Source: an uncultured Collinsella sp. (GTDB lineage Bacteria; Actinomycetota; Coriobacteriia; Coriobacteriales; Coriobacteriaceae). From it: a stretch of DNA of 64,000 bases. This document shows positions 42,305 through 51,365 of this stretch, one piece after another. The stretch is from NCBI GenBank assembly GCA_900544135.1, contig UQTU01000013.1, forward strand, positions 3,400 to 67,399. The letters run 5' to 3'. The notes below the pieces were generated by a model that did not search any database, had not been told where the DNA came from, and saw nothing but the letters and a program-made list of their open reading frames with translations. How positions within the stretch are numbered: position 1 is the stretch's first letter; each line of letters begins with the position of its first letter. A program made the position numbers and the translations under genes.

Positions 42305-44154
42305 GAAAGATCACTCTCCGTATAGGTTCTTTGGTATCCGAGCAAATATAGGCATATCCCAACGATTATAGAGGATAGGGTTCCCGCAACCGCCGCCTTG
42401 GCGGCGACCGCGGCTGCAAGGCTGGCAATTTCCATATGGTGTGCAAGACAGGATGCCGCTGCGCAGCCGATGCCGGTGACGGCGATGGCGGCGATTGCGG
42501 CAAGGTTTGAGCCCTGGTCGGCACGCTTGGCATGGGCATTGAGCAGCGCAGATGACGCTGCGGCAGTTGTCGCTACCAGCACAAAGGCAGCCCAAAGGAG
42601 TGGGTCTCCCAGCGCTGCGGCAACGTTACCGAGCCCCAGCACGCCTCCGGCTGAAAGCGCGACCGCGGCCAGACGGGCAAAAAGTGCGCCCATGCCCGTT
42701 GCCGCGGCGGCGCTTGCTGGGCCGAGCCAAAATGACGCGACGCCGGCGGTGACCCCAGCTGCCAGGAAGGTATTGCCGGTCAGACAGCCAAGCGCGAGTG
42801 CACAGGTGAGTGCGGCGCTCGCGGCAGCCTCGGTGCGACCCCAGGCGATCCACCAACCGGACATGGCGGCGGCAAAGATCACCGCGACGGGCAACATCGA
42901 CAGGATGCCCTGTGCCTGCATGGTGGCGTTGGCCATGAGCACCAAAAAGCCCACAGCCGAGATGGCCGAGCCAATCTGGGGGGCCAGGCCAGCTGCCGCT
43001 CCGATCGCGATAGCCGCAATGACCAGGCCGGGAAGCGCCGCGACGCCGGCCGTTTGCATCAGCAAAAAGCTAAAGGCGCCGCACGTTAGCGCCGAGATAG
43101 CGTGCATGGTGTAGTCGCGCGCATGGCTCCAGCGCGTGCCCGCCCAGCCGAGCGCGGGGTCGACCTCGATGGCGTCGTCCTCGTAGTACGACGGCTCGAT
43201 ATCGTCGAGCTCCTGCTCGTCATCCGAAAGCTCGCCAACCATTTGCTCCAGACTGCGACGGCCCTCGCGCACGCTGCCCAGACCGGCGAGGAGTTGGTCG
43301 CAAAATGCCTCGATGCTGTTGGGGCGGTCCTGCGGCATGGGGGAGAGCGCGCTCATGAGCGCGGCCTCGGCTCCCGGGGGAAAGTGTGGTATCAGCTCGC
43401 TGGGATAGGTGGCGCCGCCGATGATGCGGTCGAGCGAGTCGGCGGGCGTGGCCGCCATAAAGGGAGCGCTGCCGCACAAGCCCTCATAGATAACGCAGGC
43501 AAGGGCAAAGACATCGGCGCGTTCGTCGACCGTGCCGGTCTCGATATCGAGCTGCTCGGGCGGCATGTAGCCGATGGTGCCGCCGCGCGAGCCGCCAAAG
43601 CCACCGGCGGACGACAGTCGCGCCATGCCAAAGTCGGTGAGCTTTACATTGCCCGAGTGGTCGATGAGCACGTTGGCGGGCTTAATGTCCAGGTGGAGTA
43701 CGCCATTGCTATGGGCGAAGGTGAGCGCCTGGCCCAGGGCATCGGCAATGGCCGCGGCCTCGTCAAAGGTAAGTGAGTGGCCGTCCACGCGATGCAAAAA
43801 CTCGGCAAGTGACATGCCATCGACATACTCCATGACCAGGTAGGCATAGGCGGTGTCATGCGTAAAGTCGATGACCTGCACGATGTTGGGATGTTGAAGC
43901 ATGGCGGCAGTGTGCGCCTCGCGCAGGACATCCATGATGTCGCTAGCGGGCATGCCGGCACCGTTGATAAGGGGGATGCGTTTAATGGCGACGCGGCGGC
44001 GCAGGTGCGTGTCGCGGCAGATCTCGATGGAGCCAAAACCGCCGGTCGCAAGTGTCTCGAGCGGCTGGTACCGCTTGAGCAGCTCGCGAGAGCTGGTGCC
44101 CTCCAAAGGAACGTCCGGCGAGAACCGGGCGGTATGTTGCGAGAAAAGCGGCAT
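42301..44154 (-). CDS. Ser/Thr kinase with polytopic membrane C-terminus
   Basis: 617 residues. The kinase domain (about 25-290) has LATGGFGSIEI, VAIKRI, LHLDIKPANVLI (HLD in place of HRD), DFGMARL and GTIGYMPPEQ. A short acidic linker is followed by about nine hydrophobic segments (about 355-617, Ala/Gly-rich) instead of PASTA repeats. No ligand domain is visible. ATG at 44154 follows GAGGG. First gene of the operon, presumably phosphorylating the FHA partners. The operon order kinase-fhaA-fhaB-phosphatase-SEDS/PBP-pknB matches the actinobacterial locus with rodA and pbpA fused. Confidence 0.93.
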   Translation of the reverse strand: MPLFSQHTARFSPDVPLEGTSSRELLKRYQPLETLATGGFGSIEICRDTHLRRRVAIKRIPLINGAGMPASDIMDVLREAHTAAMLQHPNIVQVIDFTHDTAYAYLVMEYVDGMSLAEFLHRVDGHSLTFDEAAAIADALGQALTFAHSNGVLHLDIKPANVLIDHSGNVKLTDFGMARLSSAGGFGGSRGGTIGYMPPEQLDIETGTVDERADVFALACVIYEGLCGSAPFMAATPADSLDRIIGGATYPSELIPHFPPGAEAALMSALSPMPQDRPNSIEAFCDQLLAGLGSVREGRRSLEQMVGELSDDEQELDDIEPSYYEDDAIEVDPALGWAGTRWSHARDYTMHAISALTCGAFSFLLMQTAGVAALPGLVIAAIAIGAAAGLAPQIGSAISAVGFLVLMANATMQAQGILSMLPVAVIFAAAMSGWWIAWGRTEAAASAALTCALALGCLTGNTFLAAGVTAGVASFWLGPASAAAATGMGALFARLAAVALSAGGVLGLGNVAAALGDPLLWAAFVLVATTAAASSALLNAHAKRADQGSNLAAIAAIAVTGIGCAAASCLAHHMEIASLAAAVAAKAAVAGTLSSIIVGICLYLLGYQRTYTESDLS

Positions 44155-44312
44155 GGCCAACCCTCGTGCGTTTAAAGTTCGTTTGCGAGCGGCGGGCGCG
44201 GGGCCGAGCCGTTCGCGGTGGCATAGATGCTGCTAGTGTAGCACGCTCAGGAAGATGGCGAGGAAACGGGGACGAGGTGATCCGATCGATCCGACTCCGT
44301 TTCGACGCGTCC

Positions 44313-44470
44313 GGAAAGCGCATCCCAGTTTTCAGCCAAATAATGGGATGCGCTTTCCGATTGGGGTGGGCTGTGGAAACTGCATCCCAGAATATTGGCC
44401 TGGAACGGGACGGACTTTCCGAATCGGCGTCCAAAAGGAAACCGCATCCCGCTTTGATGTGGGGACTGCG
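44313..44470. repeat. Second array of GGAAA-NNGCATCCC hairpin units
   Basis: Full units at 44313-44358 (GGAAAGCGCATCCCA against TGGGATGCGCTTTCC, a perfect 15-bp pair) and 44375-44420 are followed by a partial unit from 44437. It is the same family as at 9618 and 33581. It fills most of the 437-base gap between two divergently transcribed genes; the rest contains only a possible TATAAT (44568-44573) for the downstream regulator. Confidence 0.85.
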
Positions 44471-44592
44471 AACAAAAGCCGGACCGTGATCTGGCGCGGA
44501 TTGGAGTTCGCCTGAATCATTGATGCTGGCTGGTGTGAGAACAGAGATAAACGAGCGGCTCGAGCGATATAATGACACGCTATGGAGGCCGT

Positions 44593-46728
44593 ATGCTCTT
44601 TTCCCGCCGTTCTGCTACATTTGCCTGCGCCATTGCGCTTGTCGTAATGGCGGTCACCCCTTATCACCGGTTTTCATCTTCAATCGGCCTAGCGTCAGGT
44701 GCAATGACCTGGCTCGTTATCCTGGGCGCATGCCTCGCGGCGTTTGTTCATGGTGCTGCGCTATGCAAGGGGGGAATGAGAAGGCCGAGGCATCTCGGTG
44801 CCATCGGTGTTTTCCTTGGTGTTATTGCAACGGTTCCCGAATGGGCCGACCTGGCTTTCTATGCTCGCGGAGACTCTATTCCAATCGTGTTTGCACCGAT
44901 TTGGTTGTTACATGGCGTTTCGTGTGTCTCGTGCTTTGTTGGGTCGCTGCTTCTCTCATATGTTATTTGGGGCACGGCGGACTCTCCTTTGACGCAGAGG
45001 TCGACACGGACTGACGAAAGGGAAACTCGTCACCCGCAGGACGCGATTTTTACAGAAACAATAGCCGTCATGTCTTGCCTGCTGTTTTGCTGTCGAGTTT
45101 CATGGAGAGTCGTTCCCGAGCCATGGGGGATGCCCCCTGTAACGGCCGCGTCAATTGGCCTTGCGCTTTTAATTCCGTTGGTCTATCTCGCATTGACTGT
45201 GGCCCCGCCGTTTTGCCGCCCTCGTGCCTTTGGCCATGGGCGGCGCGACGTGTTTGCCTGTTCTGTGCTCGTAGCAGTTCCTATTGGTCTTATTCCGGCT
45301 GTTGAGGCGGCATACTTCGCAAGCGATGCCGTGGTCATTGCATTGCTGGCGATGGGGTCCGTTATCGCTGCTGCCTTCGTATGCATGTTGCTAAGGGGGA
45401 AACGGGACAACAATTCGGATATCGCCTGTGCGTCCGACACATTCGATGCGGGGGTGTTTTCCCCTGCCCTGTCGCCTAGAGAAGAGCAGTTTGTTCGACT
45501 GCTGCTCAAAGGGAAAACGCCGGCGGAAATTGCCAAGGAGACGGATACGAAGCCATCGACGGTGAGAACAACGCTTCACCGAGCATACGGGAAGGCGTCG
45601 GTTGCGGGCTCACGCGAGCTCGTGGCGCTGTTTGCGGGTGAGGGCGATACTGTAGGGCATGAGCTACCGCAGCGGCATGCTGACGATATAGTGGCATCAG
45701 CTCGAACGCGCCGGCTGTTTCGATACCTGCTCACATTATTCTTTATCCTCCTTGCGGCGGGGCCCTTGGTAATGGCGGATAGCGATTGGGGGTCCGGTGT
45801 TTCGCGGGCTGTCGCCTTTTCCCTCTTAAGCTACGCATTGGGTCTCGGACTGCTTCTGTCGCTACGCTACGCGGGTGGAAAAGCGAATCGTGGCGCTGCG
45901 CTGGATAGAGCGGGTGAAGCGATTTGGCTCGGAAGCCCGTACGTATGGGCGGTGCTATCTGCTGTGGAATGGTCTTTTATCTATATCGCGGCATTGATGT
46001 GCATACGCGTTCCGTTGATGGCTGTGCCGGTCCTGTTTTGCGGCGTGGCGTCTACGGCTTCGCTCGCTGTTGGGCTGCGTCCGTTTAAGGTGCATGCCCA
46101 TGCTCGGGCTATCGTGCCGTTGGTGTCAATGGGCATGGTTGCCTTAATCTATGCGGTCGCTAGGGGGCGAATCCATGGACTTGCGGTGCTGACGGGGGTG
46201 CTGCTCACATATATAGTGATGCGAAGCTGTCCGCAGCGCAAAATGCTTGGGATATGGATGCTTTGCTTCGGGGCGACGGCTCCTGTTTGGGCTGTCTTGC
46301 TCAATATGGTGCAGGATCTGACGGTTTTCGAGCCGTTGTTCCTCGCGTCGTTGTTGGGGCAAAGTTCGGCTGTCAATGTCGTCGTGGCAACGGTGATTGT
46401 TTGCTGGTCTGTGCCCATGTTCGTTACGCACATCGCGCTCGCCCGCTCGGTTGAGGACGAGAAGGCCGTCTTGGAGTACCGGGCGAACGGGTCCACCGAA
46501 ACGGCCCGCGTGCGCCAGCTGGCCCTGCTTACGTCGCGCTCCCTTTCTGATGTTCAGTCGCAAATTTTGCTGATGACGGCAGAGGGGGCAACGACAAAGG
46601 CCATTGCGGAGGATGTCGGTTACGCTGCATCTACGGTGCAAGCGCTGCGGTCTGCATCTTACCGCCAGTTGAAGATCAAGAATAAGGCGGAGCTAATTTT
46701 ATTGTTATCGCAGGTAAATAACGTGTAA
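44593..46728 (+). CDS. Membrane regulator with two LuxR-type DNA-binding domains
   Basis: 711 residues. A first set of about seven hydrophobic spans is followed by a LuxR-type HTH near residues 290-345 (LSPREEQFVRLLLKGKTPAE, IAKETDTKPSTVRTTLHRAY). A second set of about eight spans (380-625) ends with another such domain (about 640-711, LLTSRSLSDVQSQILLMTAE, IAEDVGYAASTVQALRSASY). It looks like a tandem duplication of the membrane-plus-LuxR regulators common in Coriobacteriia. The ATG at 44593 has GGAGG; an ATG at 44572 lies in the TATAAT box. More AT-rich than the kinase operon. It probably controls the transport cassette that follows. Confidence 0.88.
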   Translation: MLFSRRSATFACAIALVVMAVTPYHRFSSSIGLASGAMTWLVILGACLAAFVHGAALCKGGMRRPRHLGAIGVFLGVIATVPEWADLAFYARGDSIPIVFAPIWLLHGVSCVSCFVGSLLLSYVIWGTADSPLTQRSTRTDERETRHPQDAIFTETIAVMSCLLFCCRVSWRVVPEPWGMPPVTAASIGLALLIPLVYLALTVAPPFCRPRAFGHGRRDVFACSVLVAVPIGLIPAVEAAYFASDAVVIALLAMGSVIAAAFVCMLLRGKRDNNSDIACASDTFDAGVFSPALSPREEQFVRLLLKGKTPAEIAKETDTKPSTVRTTLHRAYGKASVAGSRELVALFAGEGDTVGHELPQRHADDIVASARTRRLFRYLLTLFFILLAAGPLVMADSDWGSGVSRAVAFSLLSYALGLGLLLSLRYAGGKANRGAALDRAGEAIWLGSPYVWAVLSAVEWSFIYIAALMCIRVPLMAVPVLFCGVASTASLAVGLRPFKVHAHARAIVPLVSMGMVALIYAVARGRIHGLAVLTGVLLTYIVMRSCPQRKMLGIWMLCFGATAPVWAVLLNMVQDLTVFEPLFLASLLGQSSAVNVVVATVIVCWSVPMFVTHIALARSVEDEKAVLEYRANGSTETARVRQLALLTSRSLSDVQSQILLMTAEGATTKAIAEDVGYAASTVQALRSASYRQLKIKNKAELILLLSQVNNV

Positions 46729-46837
46729 ACGCCTGAGCAATCAACTCAATAGCGGGTGTTTACAGACATCTTTCTCTATTCATGCGAAGGTTGCCGTGCG
46801 TCGACGCATTGTTAACCGCTTTTGATTGGAGAAGGCC

Positions 46838-47350
46838 ATGATTAAGCCAAGGAGCGCTATTGCTCGAATCGGAGTCGGCTTGGTGATTGCAGCTGGTCTG
46901 TCCCTAGGGGTTCCCGCTGCATCGTTTGCACAAGAGGAGTTTGACACCTCTCAGGTTTCCAGCATTACTCAAAACGCCGATACGGGAATTACGACCTGTA
47001 CGAACAATGCCGATAAGGCATTTAGTTTTCAATGTGCCGGGACGAGTGCAACTGGCTACCGTCAAAAGGATGATTCCTCATCGCTCTATCTGGATATCCA
47101 GGGCCATACGGGAAATCCGCTTCGGTTATATACAGACGGTGCGTATAACACAAGCGGTAGCGGCAGCATGAATTGTACTCAGGGAACGTATCGTTCGAAT
47201 CACAAGGGACAGTGGGAAATGTATAACCTCGTCCGTGAGAACGGGCGATCTGCGGCGCGACTGACTGCATGGGCGGAGTCTGGCTACGGCACTGTTATTG
47301 GTGTATGGAGCCCCGACTGCGTCGGGCATTTCCACAAGCTTCCCGCATAG
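46838..47350 (+). CDS. Secreted four-cysteine protein
   Basis: 170 residues. A clear signal peptide (about 1-34, IGVGLVIAAGLSLGVPAASFA, cleavage near ASFA-QEE) gives a mature protein of about 136 residues. It has four cysteines (TTCTN, QCAG, NCTQG, DCVG), probably two disulfides, and is rich in Ser/Thr/Gly/Asn. The C-terminus has a beta-strand look (AARLTAWAESGYGTVIGVWS). GGAGAAGG precedes the ATG at 46838. I do not recognise a family. Gene order (secreted product, two permeases, ATPase, second exported protein) recalls bacteriocin or peptide export loci; that is inference. Confidence 0.8.
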   Translation: MIKPRSAIARIGVGLVIAAGLSLGVPAASFAQEEFDTSQVSSITQNADTGITTCTNNADKAFSFQCAGTSATGYRQKDDSSSLYLDIQGHTGNPLRLYTDGAYNTSGSGSMNCTQGTYRSNHKGQWEMYNLVRENGRSAARLTAWAESGYGTVIGVWSPDCVGHFHKLPA

Positions 47351-47404
47351 TTGTTTGAAATGGCTCCCTTCCGGCTTTCTGGGTCGGAAGGGGGAGGAGG
47401 ACGT

Positions 47405-48286
47405 ATGAACCAAAAGCTCGCAAGATACGAACTGTCGAAAACGATTAGACGTCCAGCTTTTATCCTTGCTCTCTTGATTGCGGTCGCAGTTGCAATAGCT
47501 GCCGCGCTGGAGCCGTGGGCAAATTTGGAAAAAGAGCGCCACAACCTTCTTTCTTTTGGTTACGGCGTTGGCGTGCAAGCCGAAAATTATCTCGGTCAAA
47601 CACGTGAAAGCAGCTTCGGTAACTGGATTGTTGTGAGCGCGAACGCGCCACTGTCTGCGTCGGTGTTTTTCTATGCACTGCCCCTGCTTGCAATGTTGGC
47701 TGGATCTTGGTCGTGTCTCTTTGAGCGTTTGAGTGGTTATGACATGCAGATATGCACGCGCGTTTCCAGAAAGGCGTACGTGAACGTAAAGATGCTGTCT
47801 GCTTTCCTCTCCGCGTTTACAGTGACTGCCATTCCTCTGCTCGTCAATTTCCTGATCGTCTCGATGCTTTTTCCTGCGTATCTTCCTCGGGTCGATGAGT
47901 CGACTTACGTAGGACTTTACCTGCATAGCTACTTCTCCGGTCTATTTTATTCGCATCCTTTGTCATATGTGCTCGCATACACGCTGTTCGATGCTGTCAC
48001 GCTCGGGACTTTATCCATGGCTGTAACTGGCTTCTCAATTTTGTTTCGTAGCAGAATCAAAGCGATAATTGTCCCGTATCTGCTAATGGTTGCGTGGCAT
48101 TTTGCAAATGGCTGGATCTTCGGCGTAATGGCTTGTGTGGGGTTTAACTGCAATATCCTCAACAGCATCAGGTCGGAATCGCTGAATAACTGGCCAGACA
48201 TTCGAGCCGGTTTTGCGGAAATCATATTATTGACCCTTGCTTCGTTGGCTTTTTCTGGGGCGTGGAAAAGACGCGAGGTGGTCTGA
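47405..48286 (+). CDS. ABC-transporter permease-like membrane protein A
   Basis: 293 residues with about six membrane spans. The first (RPAFILALLIAVAVAIAAAL) is followed by a sizeable outer loop, the arrangement of ABC-2-type permeases of the peptide/bacteriocin exporter kind. GGAGGAGG precedes the ATG at 47405. Its stop overlaps the start of the next gene. It presumably pairs with the next permease and the ATPase. Confidence 0.82.
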   Translation: MNQKLARYELSKTIRRPAFILALLIAVAVAIAAALEPWANLEKERHNLLSFGYGVGVQAENYLGQTRESSFGNWIVVSANAPLSASVFFYALPLLAMLAGSWSCLFERLSGYDMQICTRVSRKAYVNVKMLSAFLSAFTVTAIPLLVNFLIVSMLFPAYLPRVDESTYVGLYLHSYFSGLFYSHPLSYVLAYTLFDAVTLGTLSMAVTGFSILFRSRIKAIIVPYLLMVAWHFANGWIFGVMACVGFNCNILNSIRSESLNNWPDIRAGFAEIILLTLASLAFSGAWKRREVV

Positions 48287-49122
48287 TGCTGTTTAGGCTG
48301 GTCGCCGCGGACCTGAGGACCGTTTTGAAGAAGAACATCATCACTTTTATTGCAATTGCGGCAGTGACCGTTGCGAACTTGGTGTACGCCTACGGATTGT
48401 CTTCTGTGTATGGGGTTAGAACGGATACCTTGGGGTTTGCGGATAATCTTGCGCTCGTGTTTGCCGGATCTGCTCCGTTTGAGCCTAGGCCCGGGGTCAT
48501 GTTTGTGCCTCCGCTAGGATGGCTATTTCTCATTCTGCTTATTCTCTATACAACACTCGACTATCCGACCGAATCGTTGCACGGGTTTGGTTTGCAAGCG
48601 CTTGTTCGATGCCGGGCAAGAACCCTTTGGTGGGTCTCGCGTTTTATCTTGGTGGCGGCAGTAACGGCATTTTCACTGCTCGTGGTGGTTTGCTCTGTTG
48701 TGATTTGGAGCTTGGTGGTGAGCTCCTCGTTCAGCGCGGTCATTCATGGTGAGTCGCTTCAACTGGCTAATTTGGCGCCGTGGTTTCTCAAAGCTGCCGA
48801 GGCAGATGCGCTGCCGTTTTTCATAGGTCTCTTATTTGCTTTTGAGGCGCTTGCGTTTGCGCAGGCAGCGGTTGGGTTTGTGCTTGGGTTGTCAGTCTCG
48901 TTTGTGGTTTTAATGAGCTACCTGATCTGCTCGGCATATGCACGACATTGGGCGCTATTGGGTAACGCCTTGATGCTGTTGCGCTGGGGCGGAATTGTCA
49001 AAGATGGAATCGCGGCGGGCTCGAGTGGCTTGTTTTCAATTGTGATTATGTCGTTATGCCTATCGTTGGGTGGACTGTGGTTTCGAAGGGCCGACCTTAT
49101 AGAAAAGGGGGACAAGATATGA
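48286..49122 (+). CDS. ABC-transporter permease-like membrane protein B
   Basis: 278 residues with about six membrane spans. It begins MLFRLVAADLRTVLKKNI, the short cytoplasmic lead typical of ABC-2 permeases. It is not closely similar to permease A. Start overlaps the previous stop (TGATG) and its own stop overlaps the ATPase start (ATGA), so translation of the three is coupled. Confidence 0.82.
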   Translation: MLFRLVAADLRTVLKKNIITFIAIAAVTVANLVYAYGLSSVYGVRTDTLGFADNLALVFAGSAPFEPRPGVMFVPPLGWLFLILLILYTTLDYPTESLHGFGLQALVRCRARTLWWVSRFILVAAVTAFSLLVVVCSVVIWSLVVSSSFSAVIHGESLQLANLAPWFLKAAEADALPFFIGLLFAFEALAFAQAAVGFVLGLSVSFVVLMSYLICSAYARHWALLGNALMLLRWGGIVKDGIAAGSSGLFSIVIMSLCLSLGGLWFRRADLIEKGDKI

Positions 49123-49763
49123 GTGTGATCGTAAGGGGCGTATCGAAGCGCATGGGTAAAAACGATGTCCTGCGCAACGTGTCCATCGAGGTTGACCCTG
49201 GGACTGTGGTCGGGCTTCAGGGGATAAACGGTTCGGGTAAGACCATGCTCATGCGAGCGGTTTGCGGGTTGATCAAGCCTACCGAAGGCGAAATCTCTAT
49301 CGATGGCCAAAGGCTTGGGGCGGACATCTCGTTCCCGCCGAGTCTGGGGATGTTGATCGAGGCGCCTTCCTTTTTGGGATATCTGTCTGGCTACGACAAT
49401 CTGAAGCTCATCGCTCAGATCAAGGGCGTTGCCACCCCCGAGGACATTCGCTCTGCCCTGCGGCTCGTGGGGCTCGATGCAGACGAAAAAAAGAAGTTCC
49501 GAGCATACTCGCTTGGGATGAAGCAGCGTCTGGGGATAGCTGCGGCAATTATGGAGAAGCCGAAGCTGCTTGTTCTCGATGAGCCAACGAATGCCCTCGA
49601 CGAAGCGGGCGTTGAAATGCTCAAGCGCGTTGTGGCGATGGCGGCATCAACGGGTCGTGAGGTCCTTCTGTCCAGCCATGACGGAGAGGTGCTCGAGGAA
49701 CTGGCCGATCGGGTTTACTGCATGCGCGACGGTGCCGTTGTGAAAGTTCGGGAAAGGTCGTGA
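49119..49763 (+). CDS. ABC transporter ATP-binding protein
   Basis: 214 residues. Walker A LQGINGSGKTMLMRA, signature YSLGMKQRLGIAAA, Walker B LLVLDEPTNALDE and the H-loop SSHDG are complete. The short length and LSG-variant signature match ATPases of small peptide/bacteriocin exporters or immunity transporters. It powers permeases A and B. GGGGGA precedes the ATG. Confidence 0.93.
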   Translation: MSVIVRGVSKRMGKNDVLRNVSIEVDPGTVVGLQGINGSGKTMLMRAVCGLIKPTEGEISIDGQRLGADISFPPSLGMLIEAPSFLGYLSGYDNLKLIAQIKGVATPEDIRSALRLVGLDADEKKKFRAYSLGMKQRLGIAAAIMEKPKLLVLDEPTNALDEAGVEMLKRVVAMAASTGREVLLSSHDGEVLEELADRVYCMRDGAVVKVRERS

Positions 49764-49768
49764 GCGCG

Positions 49769-50428
49769 ATGAAGAAGACCCTGTGGACGAGAAGATCGGC
49801 GCTCGCGCTTTTTTGCTGTGCTGCTGCCGGCCTTGCGGGCATGAGGGTGAGCGTCGTTAACGGGAACCGGACGGTCATTCCTGAGAAATATTACGCGGAG
49901 GGCGAATGGCTCTCGATGGATGGAGCGTTTCTGGGGTCGAAGGATGTGGTGACTGATGGGTATTCGTTTTGCATAGACGGGGCAGAGTTGCTCACGCCGC
50001 GCGAGTATCTCAAACGAGCACATGACGATTACTCAAAATATGGCACCGTGGATACGAAAACGAGACTGAAGGATGCCGACATCACGTGCGTTATCGCCGT
50101 AAAGATGCGTGTCAGAAATAGGGATAATATCGACGGTGGAATTAAAGCGTATGTTTGGCATCTGGTTCCGGAGTCTGCGCCAAACTATGATTTTGTAGTC
50201 AATACCGATCTGATAACGCAAGCCATGCCGGTCCTTGGCGGCTCTGCTGCGTTTGCCGTGGAGGTTGGGGCAGAAAACGAGTTGCTCGTCCCATTTATGA
50301 TGCAGAACACCAACGACTATTTCGAAGGTTACGAGACCGTCCGTTTTGAGAAAGCATTTCCCGGGACTTACACGATGAAGATGACCGATCTGCCGGAGCG
50401 GAGGCTCTTAAGGTTTGAAGTGAAATAG
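49769..50428 (+). CDS. Exported protein of the ABC cassette
   Basis: 219 residues. An N-terminal signal or anchor (KKTLWTRRSALALFCCAAAG) is followed by a soluble outer domain. The segment GYSFCIDGAELLTPREYLKR resembles small exported proteins annotated DUF5028 near Gram-positive ABC transporters; I hold that loosely. No lipobox is clear. The GTG at 49760 overlaps the ATPase stop and is an alternative start. Last gene of the cassette. Confidence 0.78.
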   Translation: MKKTLWTRRSALALFCCAAAGLAGMRVSVVNGNRTVIPEKYYAEGEWLSMDGAFLGSKDVVTDGYSFCIDGAELLTPREYLKRAHDDYSKYGTVDTKTRLKDADITCVIAVKMRVRNRDNIDGGIKAYVWHLVPESAPNYDFVVNTDLITQAMPVLGGSAAFAVEVGAENELLVPFMMQNTNDYFEGYETVRFEKAFPGTYTMKMTDLPERRLLRFEVK

Positions 50429-50465
50429 CTCGAGAGCAAGGCAAAACGGGTCCATTGGCGGTACG

Positions 50466-50505
50466 CGCGCCCGATTCCAGGCGCCCCGGCCCGGAATCGG
50501 GCGCG
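50466..50505 (+). terminator. Hairpin after the ABC cassette
   Basis: CGCGCCCGATTCC (50466-50478) is the exact reverse complement of 50493-50505. It ends the cassette; convergent with the next gene. No T-tract. Confidence 0.65.
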
Positions 50506-50533
50506 GGACGAGGCGCCTTCGGTGTCGGCCGGC

Positions 50534-51250
50534 CTACCGCTTCTTCTTGCTCTTCTTCTGCTTGCGCTGCTTGCCCTTGGTCTCCTGGGGCTTGTCGCCC
50601 TGCTTGGCCTCGGCGGCGGCCTTCTCGGCCTTCATTTTCTTCTTCTTGGTCTCGATGCGGAGTTTTTTGTTGATGCGGGCCTTGAGGAAGGGACCGAACT
50701 GCTCGGCATCGCCACGGACGAAGGTGTCCTTGGGGATCGTCACGCCCTGGTCGGCGAACATGGCCACAAAGATGCGCTCGCCGTCGAGTACGTGGTCGAG
50801 CTTCTCAAACGGGAAGAACTGCGACTTGCCGCTCTTGCCCCAAACCATCAGGCCGTCCTCGTTGGCGGCGACGCGGCGATAGCGGCCACCCATGGACTCG
50901 TCGGCCTCGACGGCGTCGATAAAGTCGCGGGCGAGCGTGTGGTGAAGGTTCTTGCTCCACCAGGCCAAAAAGGCGCCGAATACGATCAGCACGACGCCAA
51001 ACTTGATCCAGTTGCCGCCGGCCACCAGCATGCCGATGCCGATGAGCGCGGCAATTGCCGCGGCGACATACAGCGAGCCGCGACGCCTGGGCGAGGCGAC
51101 CAGACGGGCGAAGTCGGTGACCAGGTCGTTTTCGTACTGGTACTCGTTGAGGTACAGGATGCCGTCGTCGGCTGCTGCCTGCGCCTCGAGCGCGACCTCG
51201 ACCTGGTCGGCTGCTTCGGAGGGAACGAGGTTGCTCTCTGCGTCTGCCAT
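50534..51250 (-). CDS. YcxB-like membrane protein
   Basis: 238 residues. Two membrane segments (about 60-100, SLYVAAAIAALIGIGMLVAG and FGVVLIVFGAFLAWW) precede a cytoplasmic PH-like region (YRRVAANEDGLMVWGKSGKS, FFPFEKLDHVLDGERIFVAM). It finishes with a very basic Lys-rich tail (about 205-238). The family function is unknown. Divergent from dnaX. Confidence 0.78.
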   Translation of the reverse strand: MADAESNLVPSEAADQVEVALEAQAAADDGILYLNEYQYENDLVTDFARLVASPRRRGSLYVAAAIAALIGIGMLVAGGNWIKFGVVLIVFGAFLAWWSKNLHHTLARDFIDAVEADESMGGRYRRVAANEDGLMVWGKSGKSQFFPFEKLDHVLDGERIFVAMFADQGVTIPKDTFVRGDAEQFGPFLKARINKKLRIETKKKKMKAEKAAAEAKQGDKPQETKGKQRKQKKSKKKR

Positions 51251-51365
51251 GCTCTTTGGACTCCTATCGCGGCGGGCTCGCCGTACGGGTTATTATGAAT
51301 GCAGTATGCCGTGCGACCGCATGGCCGTCGCGGCAACAAGTCTCAGTATACCCGGGGGAGCACCC

